Source: Bacteroides sp. | GTDB lineage: Bacteria; Bacteroidota; Bacteroidia; Bacteroidales; SM23-62 | NCBI GenBank assembly: GCA_011053095.1 | Contig: DRHS01000114.1 | Location: 1-33,229, forward strand | Direction: 5' to 3' | Length of the DNA stretch: 33,229 nucleotides | Shown: positions 15,963 through 24,413 of the stretch, one piece after another | How the letters are laid out: each line of letters begins with the position of its first letter | Position numbering within the stretch: the first letter of the stretch is position 1 | The notes under the pieces: generated by a model | Seen by the model: only the letters and a program-made list of their open reading frames with translations | Database searches by the model: none | Told to the model about the DNA's origin: nothing | Translations under genes and position numbers: made by a program

Positions 15963-18377
15963 CTAACGCTTTCTCTGTTTCGCGGTAGATTCATCTGTCT
16001 TCTGGGTGCTGCTTGTTCTCGTACTTTTTGTGCTGGTGCTTTTTGTTCTGGTGCTTCTTGAGGTACTGCTACTCCTTGAAGAGGTTGCACTCTTAGTAGT
16101 TGGCTGCCTGATCTGCTGGTAATTATAACTACGCTGGCTGCCCTGGCTACGTGCCTGTGATTCCCTGTTCAATTCCTGACTGCTTCTGCTGCGTGTGGCC
16201 GACGTAGATCCGGTTGAACGTTTTGTCGTTGAACTTGTTCTTGTAACACCGGCATTCCGGGTCTCGGGATTGGTTGTTCTCTGTGTGGATGTACCTGTGC
16301 TTTGCCTGGTTCTTGTTGCCGTACCGGTACTTGATCTGCTTTCAGAAATATCACTCTTTTTCCAGGAAGTTCCTTCCCTTGTTTGCCAGCTATTACCTTT
16401 CTTTCTGTATACATTTCCACTTCGGTCGGTGTATACATTGTTTTTCTTGTCGGTAGTAGCCGGTTTGCTGTACGAAGAGCGTGTTCCACTTGATTTGGTC
16501 CTTGAACCGTAGCTTGTACTTGCCCTTGCACCTGTATGAATCACCCCCGTTGGCCTGCTCTTATAAACATTATGGCTGTGAGAATAATGGTGTTTACCGT
16601 CGTAGTATCCGGACCTGTACCCTGAACGGCTGCTGGTATAGACTCCGTAGCCATATCCATGATAGTAACCCTTGTAGTAGGAACGGCTGTAACCGTGGTA
16701 GTAACCATGTCTGTAACCGTAACGATATCCTGCCGGTCCCCACCATGTGGTGTAATAATAGGGACTTCTGTGATAGGTGTAGCCAATCCAGCCATAACTT
16801 ATTCCGGTTGAGAATCCCCAGCCAGTATAAGGATTGTAATGCACACCATATCCGTAGGTAACGGGACGTGGGTAATAATGTGTCCTGTACCATGGTTTAT
16901 AGTAGTAACCCGTACCGTATACAACAGTTCCATGATAACCATATGAATAGGTATATCCGGGTGTGTACCCAACATACACAACATCGGGTGTATAGTCGTA
17001 TACATGTACGTATTTTAAATTGTAAACCGGGTATTCCGGGGGGATGGACTGTACATCACCTGGGACAGAAACACATACTTCCCAGGGACCAGTGGCATGA
17101 TCTGAAACAAACCATACCGCATTGTCTACCGCGTAATAACGATTATCTATTAATAGAACTGATTTGTCAGTATTGACAGCATAAGCCATTTCCGTTCCCT
17201 GCATCCTTTCAAATTGCGGATTTCCGTCGTAAGAAACTTCAATGCTGGCATTCCTGCGATCAATCTCCGCCGTTTGGGGTATCTCATTTTCCAGTATGGC
17301 TTCTCTTGCCTCCCTGGTATTGGGAACCGAAGAGCGTACACTTCCCATTTCAGATTCGGTATCAATACCGGCAAAGTATTCAGGCAATTCATCTGGATTT
17401 ACGAATTCCCAGCCCTCTTCATCCAATGAATTTGATTTATACCAGCGTCCGGCTATGAGTACGAAATAGTCCTGGGAATTAATATCCATCAATATTTCAC
17501 TCTCTGTGTTCCGTACATAAAGTAGATCAGTACCCTCCAATGCTGCAAAATCAGGCTGACCATCGGTGATGATCAACTCGGCTGGGACCTTGCTAAAAAC
17601 AACCTTGGGTGGGAAATCAAGAGTCCGGGCAATGGAATCAATATCCGTTTCATACTCCTCTCCTGCCGGTACAATCTGTGCAACGGAATTAGGGGGTGTG
17701 GATATATGTCGCCAGGTATTTTCAACTCGTCCTGCTCTGTACCACCAATCTCCTCCTTTCAGGTAAAAGAATCCGTCGGCCTTATTGTACAGAATAAAAT
17801 ATGGAGTATTAACAACGTATTGAATATTGGTTTCCTCTATATCTTCAAGGATTGGCTCACCATCAATAAGGACGAGTACAGAGGCCTCGTCTTCAAAAAT
17901 GATTCTCGGAGCGGCATGGTTCAATTTCTCAGACATTTCGCCAGACTCCTCAGACATTTCCAGGCTTGTAAGAAACATATCCAGTGAGAAAGTCAGGTCC
18001 ATCTCCGGTATAGCTGTTTCAAGCATTGTGATCATATCTGCTTCACCCTTGTCATCTGTATCCGGAAATTTAACAGCTTCTATATTCAAATCTTCAAGAC
18101 TGACAAGCCTGGTATCAAAATCAGTTACCAGCCGGCTGGTATACCACATTGCCCCAAATACCAGTTTTTCTCCTTTTTGCTTCACTGACAGTGCAGATCT
18201 TGCATCCAGCAAATCCCCTTCCAGAGTATTTACCTGTGGTTGGTATATGGAAATTTGTACACCCCCTTTATCTAGCTTTTTAGGCCATTCTGGTTCATCC
18301 TTGCCAGGTACTGCAGCATTTGCTCCGCCTGTTGCCAGGATCAGTGCCAGTATTAAAATTGCTTTTAGTGTTTTCAT
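15963..18377 (-). CDS. Large secreted protein with three internal repeats, Tyr/Gly-rich segment and Ser/Thr/Arg tail
   Basis: An 804-residue protein with a signal peptide (MKTLKAILILALILATGGANA). ATG 18377 is preferred over the 18503 frame because it starts this peptide. An N-terminal domain (about 30-155) precedes three repeats of roughly 80 residues (about 158-238, 257-338 and 376-447), anchored by IDGEPI...IEET...NT, TDGQPDF...LEGT...NT and YDGNPQF...MQGT...NT, each ending in a WY or W pair. Residues 455-600 are Tyr/Gly/His-rich. The last 180 residues are mostly Ser, Thr, Arg and Lys. Similar proteins carry the loose label carbohydrate-binding family V/XII. The low-complexity tail suggests surface attachment or matrix interaction, which is inference. 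Confidence 0.8.
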   Translation of the reverse strand: MKTLKAILILALILATGGANAAVPGKDEPEWPKKLDKGGVQISIYQPQVNTLEGDLLDARSALSVKQKGEKLVFGAMWYTSRLVTDFDTRLVSLEDLNIEAVKFPDTDDKGEADMITMLETAIPEMDLTFSLDMFLTSLEMSEESGEMSEKLNHAAPRIIFEDEASVLVLIDGEPILEDIEETNIQYVVNTPYFILYNKADGFFYLKGGDWWYRAGRVENTWRHISTPPNSVAQIVPAGEEYETDIDSIARTLDFPPKVVFSKVPAELIITDGQPDFAALEGTDLLYVRNTESEILMDINSQDYFVLIAGRWYKSNSLDEEGWEFVNPDELPEYFAGIDTESEMGSVRSSVPNTREAREAILENEIPQTAEIDRRNASIEVSYDGNPQFERMQGTEMAYAVNTDKSVLLIDNRYYAVDNAVWFVSDHATGPWEVCVSVPGDVQSIPPEYPVYNLKYVHVYDYTPDVVYVGYTPGYTYSYGYHGTVVYGTGYYYKPWYRTHYYPRPVTYGYGVHYNPYTGWGFSTGISYGWIGYTYHRSPYYYTTWWGPAGYRYGYRHGYYHGYSRSYYKGYYHGYGYGVYTSSRSGYRSGYYDGKHHYSHSHNVYKSRPTGVIHTGARASTSYGSRTKSSGTRSSYSKPATTDKKNNVYTDRSGNVYRKKGNSWQTREGTSWKKSDISESRSSTGTATRTRQSTGTSTQRTTNPETRNAGVTRTSSTTKRSTGSTSATRSRSSQELNRESQARSQGSQRSYNYQQIRQPTTKSATSSRSSSTSRSTRTKSTSTKSTRTSSTQKTDESTAKQRKR

Positions 18378-18723
18378 GACTCTTTGATTTTGTGAGAAAC
18401 AGTTTACTGCATACATTAATCCAAATACCGTGCCATTGCTCTGGCTATTTTCGGGTATCCCGGTCCCAGTGAGTATCACAGCATATTTTCTTATATAACT
18501 CACAAGGTAGTAGCAGGATTTTTCTATATCTGAATTATTCAGAGAAATTCCTTTTATCTAACCATTCAAACCGTATAAAATTATGCAAATTTCACCTGCC
18601 CGGAGGGGATATTCATCAAAAACATATCCACACTGTGAATATTACTTCTAATACATTTTTAATTCATGTTAAGATTTATGAATATTGCATTAAGAATCAG
18701 AATCTAAGTATATGATGCATCAG
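18378..18723. other. Divergent intergenic region with no gene
   Basis: It separates the divergent 804-residue protein gene (-) and the first paralogous lipoprotein (+). The reading frame of the former stays open upstream to 18503, but that extension lacks signal-peptide character and is taken as chance. A weak 6-bp inverted repeat lies at 18469-18474 and 18498-18503. No RNA gene or clear promoter box was seen. Confidence 0.5.
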
Positions 18724-19272
18724 ATGAAAAATATTTTCAGGGTTTCAATTTTACTGCTGGCGGCTGTTAGCATGCACTCATGTGAGGACCTCGGTAATCT
18801 TACCAATAAAACATTTGCTTTTGTTGATACAGATTATTACGATTTGGATTTCAATGTGGACCCAACGTACGACGCCGGATTCCAGATTTTTACCGAAGAA
18901 TTTATCACAGGAGATATAACAAATGTGTTGGAGGAAGCGGGATTCAGCAGTGACAAGGTTGAATCAATCCATATTTACGAAGCACTCGTAAACCTGAGGG
19001 AAGTTGATACTTATAAAGATTTTGATCTTCTGAAATTTGTTGAACTCACCGTCTATACTGATGATCAGGGAGAGACTAAGGTTGCCTGGTCAGATCCTGT
19101 TCCGGAAAATAAAATTTCTCTTACCCTTGATATTTCTGATTCCAATATTTTATCATATTTTAAAGAAGATCAGTTTATTCTAACTGCACAGGGATTTCTC
19201 AAGGAACGGATAAACAGTGAGATGAAATTGCATGCCAAAGTTAAATTCCGTGTTAAAGTTAACATAGACTAG
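18724..19272 (+). CDS. Lipoprotein, first of a paralogous pair
   Basis: A 182-residue lipoprotein. The ATG at 18724 (the upstream one at 18712 adds four residues) gives MKNIFRVSILLLAAVSMHSC, with Cys20 as the lipidation site. The acidic, strand-rich mature part shares an ordered set of features with the next gene: a D/E-F-x-V/I-x-P segment, STEEF/FTEEF, a VLEEAG or VLDANG helix, an AW-D-P/S-x-P motif and an end of alternating residues (FRVKV). The family is unknown to me. The 89-bp gap to its paralogue fits either one operon or a duplication. Confidence 0.72.
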   Translation: MKNIFRVSILLLAAVSMHSCEDLGNLTNKTFAFVDTDYYDLDFNVDPTYDAGFQIFTEEFITGDITNVLEEAGFSSDKVESIHIYEALVNLREVDTYKDFDLLKFVELTVYTDDQGETKVAWSDPVPENKISLTLDISDSNILSYFKEDQFILTAQGFLKERINSEMKLHAKVKFRVKVNID

Positions 19273-19361
19273 CTAATCAAAAATATGTAGGATATATTAT
19301 GAAAAATCAATAAATTATAAGTTATTTGTAATAAATACTTTAATATCTTAAATTCTCTGAA

Positions 19362-19898
19362 ATGAAAACCACAAAAATTCTCATCATAATAATTGCACTG
19401 GCCGGTATTTTTGCCACGGCCTGCGATGAACTTCTTGGAGATCTGTTAAAATTCAATTCCGAATGGTTTTCGGTAGAATTTACCATCGAACCTTCCGATG
19501 AGGTGGGAGACCTTGTTTTTTCAACTGAGGAGTTTGAAGCTAATCTTGATTCTGTTCTGGATGCAAATGGAGTTGACAGAGAAAACATTGCCTCAGCTAA
19601 ACTTTCTGACGCAAAGATCAGCATACTCACGGATGGATGTAATTTTGATCCTGTAGAAAGTGTTGAGTTATTAATTGAAACCCCCGGTCTTGGCAGTACA
19701 CGGATTGCCTGGCTCGACAGTATTCCTGATGGAGTTACAATGATTGAACTTGAACTGAATATGGATGATCTTCAGGCCTATCTGCTTGAAACTCAGTTTA
19801 AAGTTACGGCAGCAGGTACCCTCTCAGAAAAAGTTGACAAAACAGTTGAACTCGTTGCAGACATTCGCTGGATTATAAGGGGCGACCTTACTCCGTAA
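19362..19898 (+). CDS. Lipoprotein, second of a paralogous pair
   Basis: A 178-residue lipoprotein (MKTTKILIIIIALAGIFATAC, lipid Cys21). It aligns by eye with the preceding protein: VEFTIEPSDEVG against LDFNVDPTYDAG, FSTEEF against IFTEEF, SVLDANGVDRENI against NVLEEAGFSSDKV, RIAWLDSIPD against KVAWSDPVPE, and a shared QF-x-x-TA-x-G ending. This indicates tandem duplication with strong divergence. No catalytic motif is visible; a role as a surface or periplasmic binding protein is only a guess. A terminator follows. Confidence 0.72.
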   Translation: MKTTKILIIIIALAGIFATACDELLGDLLKFNSEWFSVEFTIEPSDEVGDLVFSTEEFEANLDSVLDANGVDRENIASAKLSDAKISILTDGCNFDPVESVELLIETPGLGSTRIAWLDSIPDGVTMIELELNMDDLQAYLLETQFKVTAAGTLSEKVDKTVELVADIRWIIRGDLTP

Positions 19899-19934
19899 TA
19901 ACTCTTATCAAAACATTAAATATTATCAAGTCGG

Positions 19935-19964
19935 CCCGGCAATACAAAGCCGGGTTTGTCTTTA
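19935..19964 (+). terminator. Terminator after the lipoprotein pair
   Basis: Stem CCCGGC (19935-19940) with GCCGGG (19949-19954), an 8-base loop, followed by TTTGTCTTT. It lies 37 bp past the stop codon. Confidence 0.7.
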
Positions 19965-20032
19965 TATGTCACAATGTATATATTGCAAAGCACAAAGAGT
20001 CTTAAAATTTAATCAACTAACTCAATTTTAAA

Positions 20033-21070
20033 ATGAAACAACTAATAAAAATCTCAATGGTTTTTACTCTCCTGATTATGTTCGCTTGCCAGAGCGCTGA
20101 TAAAACAGCGGATACAGGTGTAAAATATTATCGGCACCTGAAGTTTTCTGAAACTCCTTTTGACCAGATCGACGGTTTGCACTCCATCACTGCTGACCAG
20201 GCAGAAGATATTAATCATTATAAGTTCAGCCACGATGAAGATGGAAGGGTTATAAGTATTGAGTATTGCCGTGGAGATCAACTTCTAAACGGGTCGCGGA
20301 CTGGTGCTTCAATGATAAAAATCTCATACGAAGTAGATAAGGAATTACATAATTACTTCGATATGAAAGGAGAACCAAGAGATCGATCGGGTTATCATAC
20401 TGCTGAATATTTGCTTGATAAAGAAGGTGTACGCAGAGAACTCCGCTTTCTTGACAGCGAAGGCAACCCTGTAGAAAACCGGAATGACATTGCATGGTTT
20501 GAATGGGAAATCCTTGCAAATGACCAATTAAAAGAGAATCGCTTTAACCTTGAGGGTGAAGAAACTGTTCTGAATGAGTTCTGCCCCTTTTATGAGCTCA
20601 GGTTTACCTATGACGAGAATGGATTTCCTATGAATATGGCTAACTACCAGGGAGATACCATGTACAATTGCACAGTTGAGAATTGTGGCGATATTGGTGT
20701 TTCCTATTTTGCATTTGAATACAATGATGCGGGTGACATGACTCAATTCACTGTAAGTCATTTGAACGGTCAACTGTCTAACCTTTACTGGGGATGGGCA
20801 AAGTTTCAGAACAAATACGATGAACATGGGAATGTTGTGGAAAGGTTTACGTTTGACCAGGACAATGAACCGTTTGGAGGAATGAATGTTCCTGTAACCC
20901 AAACTGTATATGATGATCATGGTGCCGTTGTGGAACTTAAATCAATGGACCCTGAAAGAAACCTTATGGACCACCCCCGCAGTGGTATTGCAGTTACGAA
21001 ATTCACCTATGATGAAGCCGGTCATCCGAAGGACACATTGAAGTTTAATTCTGCAATGCTTGAAATATGA
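20033..21070 (+). CDS. Lipoprotein with YD-repeat-like segments
   Basis: A 345-residue lipoprotein (signal ending in IMFAC, Cys19). The mature chain contains repeated strand-turn units: FSHDEDGRV, FTYDENGFP, FEYNDAGDM, YDEHGNVVERFTF, VYDDHGAVVEL and TYDEAGHP. This Y/F-x-D-x-x-G-x-x periodicity resembles RHS/YD or MORN-type repeats and suggests an elongated beta structure outside the cytoplasmic membrane. Its TGA overlaps the ATG of the rhodanese lipoprotein (ATGA, 21067-21070), so the two are translationally coupled and probably act together. A smaller protein of the same style is at 31893-32708. Function unknown. Confidence 0.78.
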   Translation: MKQLIKISMVFTLLIMFACQSADKTADTGVKYYRHLKFSETPFDQIDGLHSITADQAEDINHYKFSHDEDGRVISIEYCRGDQLLNGSRTGASMIKISYEVDKELHNYFDMKGEPRDRSGYHTAEYLLDKEGVRRELRFLDSEGNPVENRNDIAWFEWEILANDQLKENRFNLEGEETVLNEFCPFYELRFTYDENGFPMNMANYQGDTMYNCTVENCGDIGVSYFAFEYNDAGDMTQFTVSHLNGQLSNLYWGWAKFQNKYDEHGNVVERFTFDQDNEPFGGMNVPVTQTVYDDHGAVVELKSMDPERNLMDHPRSGIAVTKFTYDEAGHPKDTLKFNSAMLEI

Positions 21071-22104
21071 TCCGGACTTTCTTTTTTCTGCTTCTCCTGA
21101 TTTTGGTTTCCTGTAAACCTTCAGGAGAAAAACAATCCGGACAAAGCACTGAATCAATCCCCCAGACCGCAACAGTTATTTCCTCCTTTGATGGATCTGC
21201 AGCCATTCTGCTTCAGCAATTAAGAGACCAGGGAGATTATGTGAACAGCCGGCAGTATCCGAGTATGATAAAACCGGAAACAGTTTACTCAGAACTTGAG
21301 GGAAATATCCTTATTGTTGATCTCAGAAGTGAGGAGAAGTTTAGTGGGGGACATATTAAAGGTGCTGTAAATGTCACAATGGAAAAGCTTCTTCCATATT
21401 TTGAGAACGACATCATTCCGTTTCAGTATGATAAGATAGTTCTTGTGTGTAACGGGGGACAAAGAACCTCCTATTCTACCCAATTATTGCGACTTATGGG
21501 GTACGGGAACGTTTATTCCATGCGCTGGGGCATGAGCGGCTGGCATTCAGATTTTGCAGGATATTTGTGGGAAAGGGTTATTTCAAGTGATCACCAGGAG
21601 CAGTTGGTGCCTGATGTCTCTGAGAAACCTGCCACTGCAAATCAACCACCCTTGCAGTCCAATCTCGAAAATGGTGAAGAACTGTTAAGAGAAAGGGTTT
21701 CCACTTTGTTATCACAGAGCCCCAAGGATATATTTATCAGTAAAACAGAGGTATTTGAAAACCCTGGCCAGTATTTCATAATTAACTGGGAGAGAAGGGA
21801 CAAGTATGAAGCAGGACATATCCCTGATGCAATTCGCTATAAACCCCAGGGTACACTTGGCATTCCGGCTGAGATGGGTACGCTGCCCACAGATAAAACC
21901 ATAGTATTATACTGTGGTACCGGAATGTCCTCCGCCTTTGCTACGGGATATTTAAGGCTGTTTGGATACGATGCAAGATCTCTCTCCTATGGGAATAACA
22001 GTTTTATGCATCAGAAGATGCTAGACGAGCAGGAAGTATTGTCCTGGCATCCATATACCAACGAAATGGTGCAGGATTTGCCGTATGTGAAAGTTAATAA
22101 TTAA
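21067..22104 (+). CDS. Lipoprotein with two rhodanese domains
   Basis: A 345-residue protein. A short signal ends in LILVSC (Cys16), predicting lipid anchoring on the periplasmic side or outer membrane. Rhodanese domain 1 (about 72-170) has VDLRSEEKFSGGHIKGAVNV and active-site loop CNGGQRT with Cys128. Domain 2 (about 220-320) has RDKYEAGHIPDA and loop CGTGMSS with Cys283. Both catalytic Cys residues are present, so both could form a persulfide and transfer sulfane sulfur. In domain 2 the usual VDxR is IINWERR, a divergence. It is coupled to the upstream lipoprotein and converges on a YeeE/rhodanese operon, supporting extracytoplasmic sulfur handling. Confidence 0.88.
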   Translation: MIRTFFFLLLLILVSCKPSGEKQSGQSTESIPQTATVISSFDGSAAILLQQLRDQGDYVNSRQYPSMIKPETVYSELEGNILIVDLRSEEKFSGGHIKGAVNVTMEKLLPYFENDIIPFQYDKIVLVCNGGQRTSYSTQLLRLMGYGNVYSMRWGMSGWHSDFAGYLWERVISSDHQEQLVPDVSEKPATANQPPLQSNLENGEELLRERVSTLLSQSPKDIFISKTEVFENPGQYFIINWERRDKYEAGHIPDAIRYKPQGTLGIPAEMGTLPTDKTIVLYCGTGMSSAFATGYLRLFGYDARSLSYGNNSFMHQKMLDEQEVLSWHPYTNEMVQDLPYVKVNN

Positions 22105-22124
22105 TTTCTCAGATAAAATCAGAA

Positions 22125-22155
22125 AAGGTTGTCTTCTCCGGAGACGGCCTTTTTT
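22125..22155. terminator. Hairpin terminator between convergent sulfur genes
   Basis: AAGGTTGTCT (22125-22134) pairs with AGACGGCCTT (22142-22151) through two G-T wobbles, with a 7-base loop, and runs into T residues. An A-run on the other side lets it serve both directions. It touches the stop codon of the convergent rhodanese gene. Confidence 0.78.
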
Positions 22156-22612
22156 ATTGATATAGTGAAGTATCAGGCTGAAATTTATAATTGGGTGATT
22201 CATCGAGAAGTTTATTGCCGTCAACCAGTACAAGTACATTTTCAAATCCCATTTGGGAGACCAGTATCCAGACCTGGTTTGCAACATCACTCCCACCTGA
22301 ATATAAAACATAAGTCCACGGGTTGTCAAATTGATCATGAACACTTTTAATGTCTAGATCTCCAAGGGGCAGGTTAATTGCACCCGGCAGATGATCCTGA
22401 TTAAATATTTGAGAATCCCTGAGATCAAAAAGCACCGTCTTCTCCTCCCCTCTAAGGATTTCATACTGATCAGGAGTAATCATATACTCCTTCTCCACAA
22501 CTCTGCCGACAAGATCCCAGGCGCTTAGCTTATAAATGGATTTACCCTGAATACTGATCAGAATTATTACCACAGCAGTTATCGATATAAGAGGTAGCAG
22601 ATATCTTTTCAT
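22154..22612 (-). CDS. Membrane-anchored rhodanese-fold protein without any Cys
   Basis: A 152-residue protein with an N-terminal membrane helix (about 4-22), then a single rhodanese domain (about 45-135): LFDLRDSQIFNQDHLPGAINLPLGDL, then the loop YSGGSDVANQVW. The position normally holding the catalytic Cys is Ser105, and the whole protein contains no Cys, so sulfurtransferase chemistry by the usual mechanism is excluded. ATG 22612 overlaps the previous stop as TAATG, so it is the chosen start; an earlier ATG at 22621 is possible. It is the last gene of the YeeE operon. It may bind or present sulfur anions, or scaffold the partner proteins (inference). Confidence 0.87.
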   Translation of the reverse strand: MKRYLLPLISITAVVIILISIQGKSIYKLSAWDLVGRVVEKEYMITPDQYEILRGEEKTVLFDLRDSQIFNQDHLPGAINLPLGDLDIKSVHDQFDNPWTYVLYSGGSDVANQVWILVSQMGFENVLVLVDGNKLLDESPNYKFQPDTSLYQ

Positions 22613-23247
22613 TATTCGCATCCTCCAACCAATTCTGCCTCTTTTTTCTGTTTAACTAAAAGGTATGCTGTTTTGAGACTATCCGGCAAACTGTTCATTG
22701 AGATAAAGTATTCCCTTGCCCGGTATCTCATTTCGAAACGGGCATTTTCAGCCGTGGAAATCCTCTCTCCCCGGAATTCTGAATTCATAACAAGGGCAAA
22801 CCATTCATTCATCCCACCCTCCATTATCTTTACACCCGGGTATCCGACCTGTGTGCATAACATCCAAGCCTCAGCAGCAAGAGTGTTTCCGTTAGCATAA
22901 ACTACTGCAAATCTTTCAGGATCATCGAAGTAGCCGGACCAATCCGGATTCAGGATATCTTCAAAGGGTATATTAATTGAACCGGGGATATTGGCTGAGA
23001 GAAAGTCGGCTGGTTGTCTGATATCAACCAGTTGTATTGAATTGTCCTCATTCACAAGTGATCTTGCAATTTGGTCAACCGGAAGGAATTGGGGACCCTC
23101 AATAAGCTCCGAAACCATTTCGGCAGGAGTCAATTCACCTGCAGACCGCTGCCTGTCCGGAAGTATCCAGGCCAGAAGGGCAAAGGCCAATAATAGCACT
23201 GAAACCTGTACCCGAAATGAGATTCTGTTATTTTGATTATCTGACAT
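22612..23247 (-). CDS. Membrane-anchored rhodanese-fold protein with Ala at the catalytic position
   Basis: A 211-residue protein with an N-terminal membrane helix (about 12-30) and a rhodanese domain (about 54-152) carrying VDIRQPADFLSANIPGSINIPFEDI. The active-site loop reads VVYANGNTLAAEAW, so Ala118 stands where the catalytic Cys should be. A C-terminal helical extension ends in VGGCE; Cys210 in this GGC ending and Cys131 are its only cysteines. A flexible C-terminal GGC could carry a persulfide in place of the lost active-site Cys, which is speculation. It follows the second YeeE half with no gap and is coupled by TAATG to the next rhodanese gene. Confidence 0.87.
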   Translation of the reverse strand: MSDNQNNRISFRVQVSVLLLAFALLAWILPDRQRSAGELTPAEMVSELIEGPQFLPVDQIARSLVNEDNSIQLVDIRQPADFLSANIPGSINIPFEDILNPDWSGYFDDPERFAVVYANGNTLAAEAWMLCTQVGYPGVKIMEGGMNEWFALVMNSEFRGERISTAENARFEMRYRAREYFISMNSLPDSLKTAYLLVKQKKEAELVGGCE

Positions 23248-23850
23248 TTACAACTCTTTTGTAATATCCGGCCTGGCAAACCTTTTTTCAGCTTTCTCAG
23301 CAAGCCAGAACATTACTGCCGCAATCACCACAACCAGTAATATAAAAATAGGGTCCGGTAAACCAAGGGATTCAGAAAGTTTGACCGGGCCCCTTGATCC
23401 ACTATTATGAAATGCAGATATCAGGGGGTAGGTCTCAGCAAAGAGCAGAGCACCTACTCCACCTCCAAGTAGAAATACAAATGCATCAATCTTACCGATG
23501 GCGGCAGCGCTTATTCCTGTACCTGGACAGAATCCTCCAATTATAAATCCTGCTCCCATGATAAATCCACCGATTATTACTGGACCAGGATAAAAAGTAT
23601 TATGAAATACAAGGCTCATATCCAGCATGCCCAGTGAAGAAAGAATCTCGGCACCAATCATCGCAACAATTGCAGCAGTAAAGAAAACCTTGAGGACAGT
23701 GGCATCGTAACCATAAAACATGCCTGCAAGTTTCCTGCTGGATGAAAAACCGGCCTGTTCAAGTGCAAAACCAAATCCAATGCCTATAATAAGGGCAATC
23801 AAAAGGTTTAATCCCTGACTTGTTTCAAGTATGCCTGCTACAGGTCCCAT
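23248..23850 (-). CDS. YeeE/YedE half-protein, C-terminal half
   Basis: A 200-residue, very hydrophobic protein with five to six predicted membrane helices. It matches the second half of YeeE/YedE (sulf_transp): a GFGFALEQAGFSSSRKLAGMFYG segment and the conserved GGFCPGTG motif with Cys108. In characterised YeeE (TsuA) thiosulfate importers, membrane-embedded Cys residues relay thiosulfate; this is one of them by motif. It lies 3 bp after the first half-protein gene and abuts the first rhodanese gene. The two halves presumably assemble into one pore. Confidence 0.9.
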   Translation of the reverse strand: MGPVAGILETSQGLNLLIALIIGIGFGFALEQAGFSSSRKLAGMFYGYDATVLKVFFTAAIVAMIGAEILSSLGMLDMSLVFHNTFYPGPVIIGGFIMGAGFIIGGFCPGTGISAAAIGKIDAFVFLLGGGVGALLFAETYPLISAFHNSGSRGPVKLSESLGLPDPIFILLVVVIAAVMFWLAEKAEKRFARPDITKEL

Positions 23851-23853
23851 TTT

Positions 23854-24375
23854 CTATAACCAGTTTTTTCTGAAAAACCATGCAAAAAGATATCCTGAAC
23901 CAAAGATCACCATCATCGTTACAAATCCGGCTGTAGTTAGTACTGCCATCCCTGACAGAGCTGCTCCGCTTGTGCATCCGCGGGCAAGTTGTGCCCCGTA
24001 GACAAATAAAACACCTCCAAGAAAAGCCATAATCATTCGTTTCCTGTTGCTGATATTTGGAGACTTTTCAATCCTCCAGGTAAGTCGTCCTGAAATGGCC
24101 CCGGATATAAATCCCCCGACCAGCATACCCAAAACCTCCAGGACCAGCCAGTTTTTCAAAGGGGATTTGCCATCTGCATAATATTTACTGTAATAGGGAG
24201 AGTTCTCAACATGCTCCTGGCTGCCTGCCCCGATGATAGAGACAACACAATACTTAATACCTCCGCTTGCTCCCAAACCCCTCCCTGACAGATACATAGC
24301 CGAAAGCAGTACGAGTCCCAGGAGCACCCCGGCAAGGTATGGATTCATGTATGGCTTTCTTTTTCCCACACCCAA
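23854..24375 (-). CDS. YeeE/YedE half-protein, N-terminal half
   Basis: A 173-residue membrane protein, first gene of the sulfur operon. It matches the N-terminal half of YeeE/YedE: NPYLAGVLLGLVLL, SGRGLGASGG, a hydrophilic loop (about 52-75) and the conserved QLARGCTSGAALSG motif with Cys134; another Cys is at 43. Full-length YeeE proteins carry both halves in one chain, so splitting is a known variant in many bacteria. Start 24375 is kept because KPYMNPYLAG resembles the family start. No TusA-like gene, the usual cytosolic partner, is present in the operon. Confidence 0.9.
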   Translation of the reverse strand: MGVGKRKPYMNPYLAGVLLGLVLLSAMYLSGRGLGASGGIKYCVVSIIGAGSQEHVENSPYYSKYYADGKSPLKNWLVLEVLGMLVGGFISGAISGRLTWRIEKSPNISNRKRMIMAFLGGVLFVYGAQLARGCTSGAALSGMAVLTTAGFVTMMVIFGSGYLFAWFFRKNWL

Positions 24376-24413
24376 ATGTAGAAAATTCTGGAAATCCTTG
24401 CTATTTTTATTGT

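Noticed and set aside
16195-16893. Several overlapping frames in the low-complexity gene tail
   Set aside because: Repetitive Ser/Thr/Arg and Tyr/Gly codons keep the other frames open; only the minus-strand frame with the signal peptide is coherent.
17827-18387. Open frame of 186 codons on the plus strand
   Set aside because: It is antisense to the N-terminal part of the 804-residue protein; its Ser-rich sequence reflects the opposite-strand codons.
18469-18503. Inverted repeat GTGAGT and ACTCAC
   Set aside because: Only six bases with a long spacer; no further symmetry or link to a promoter.
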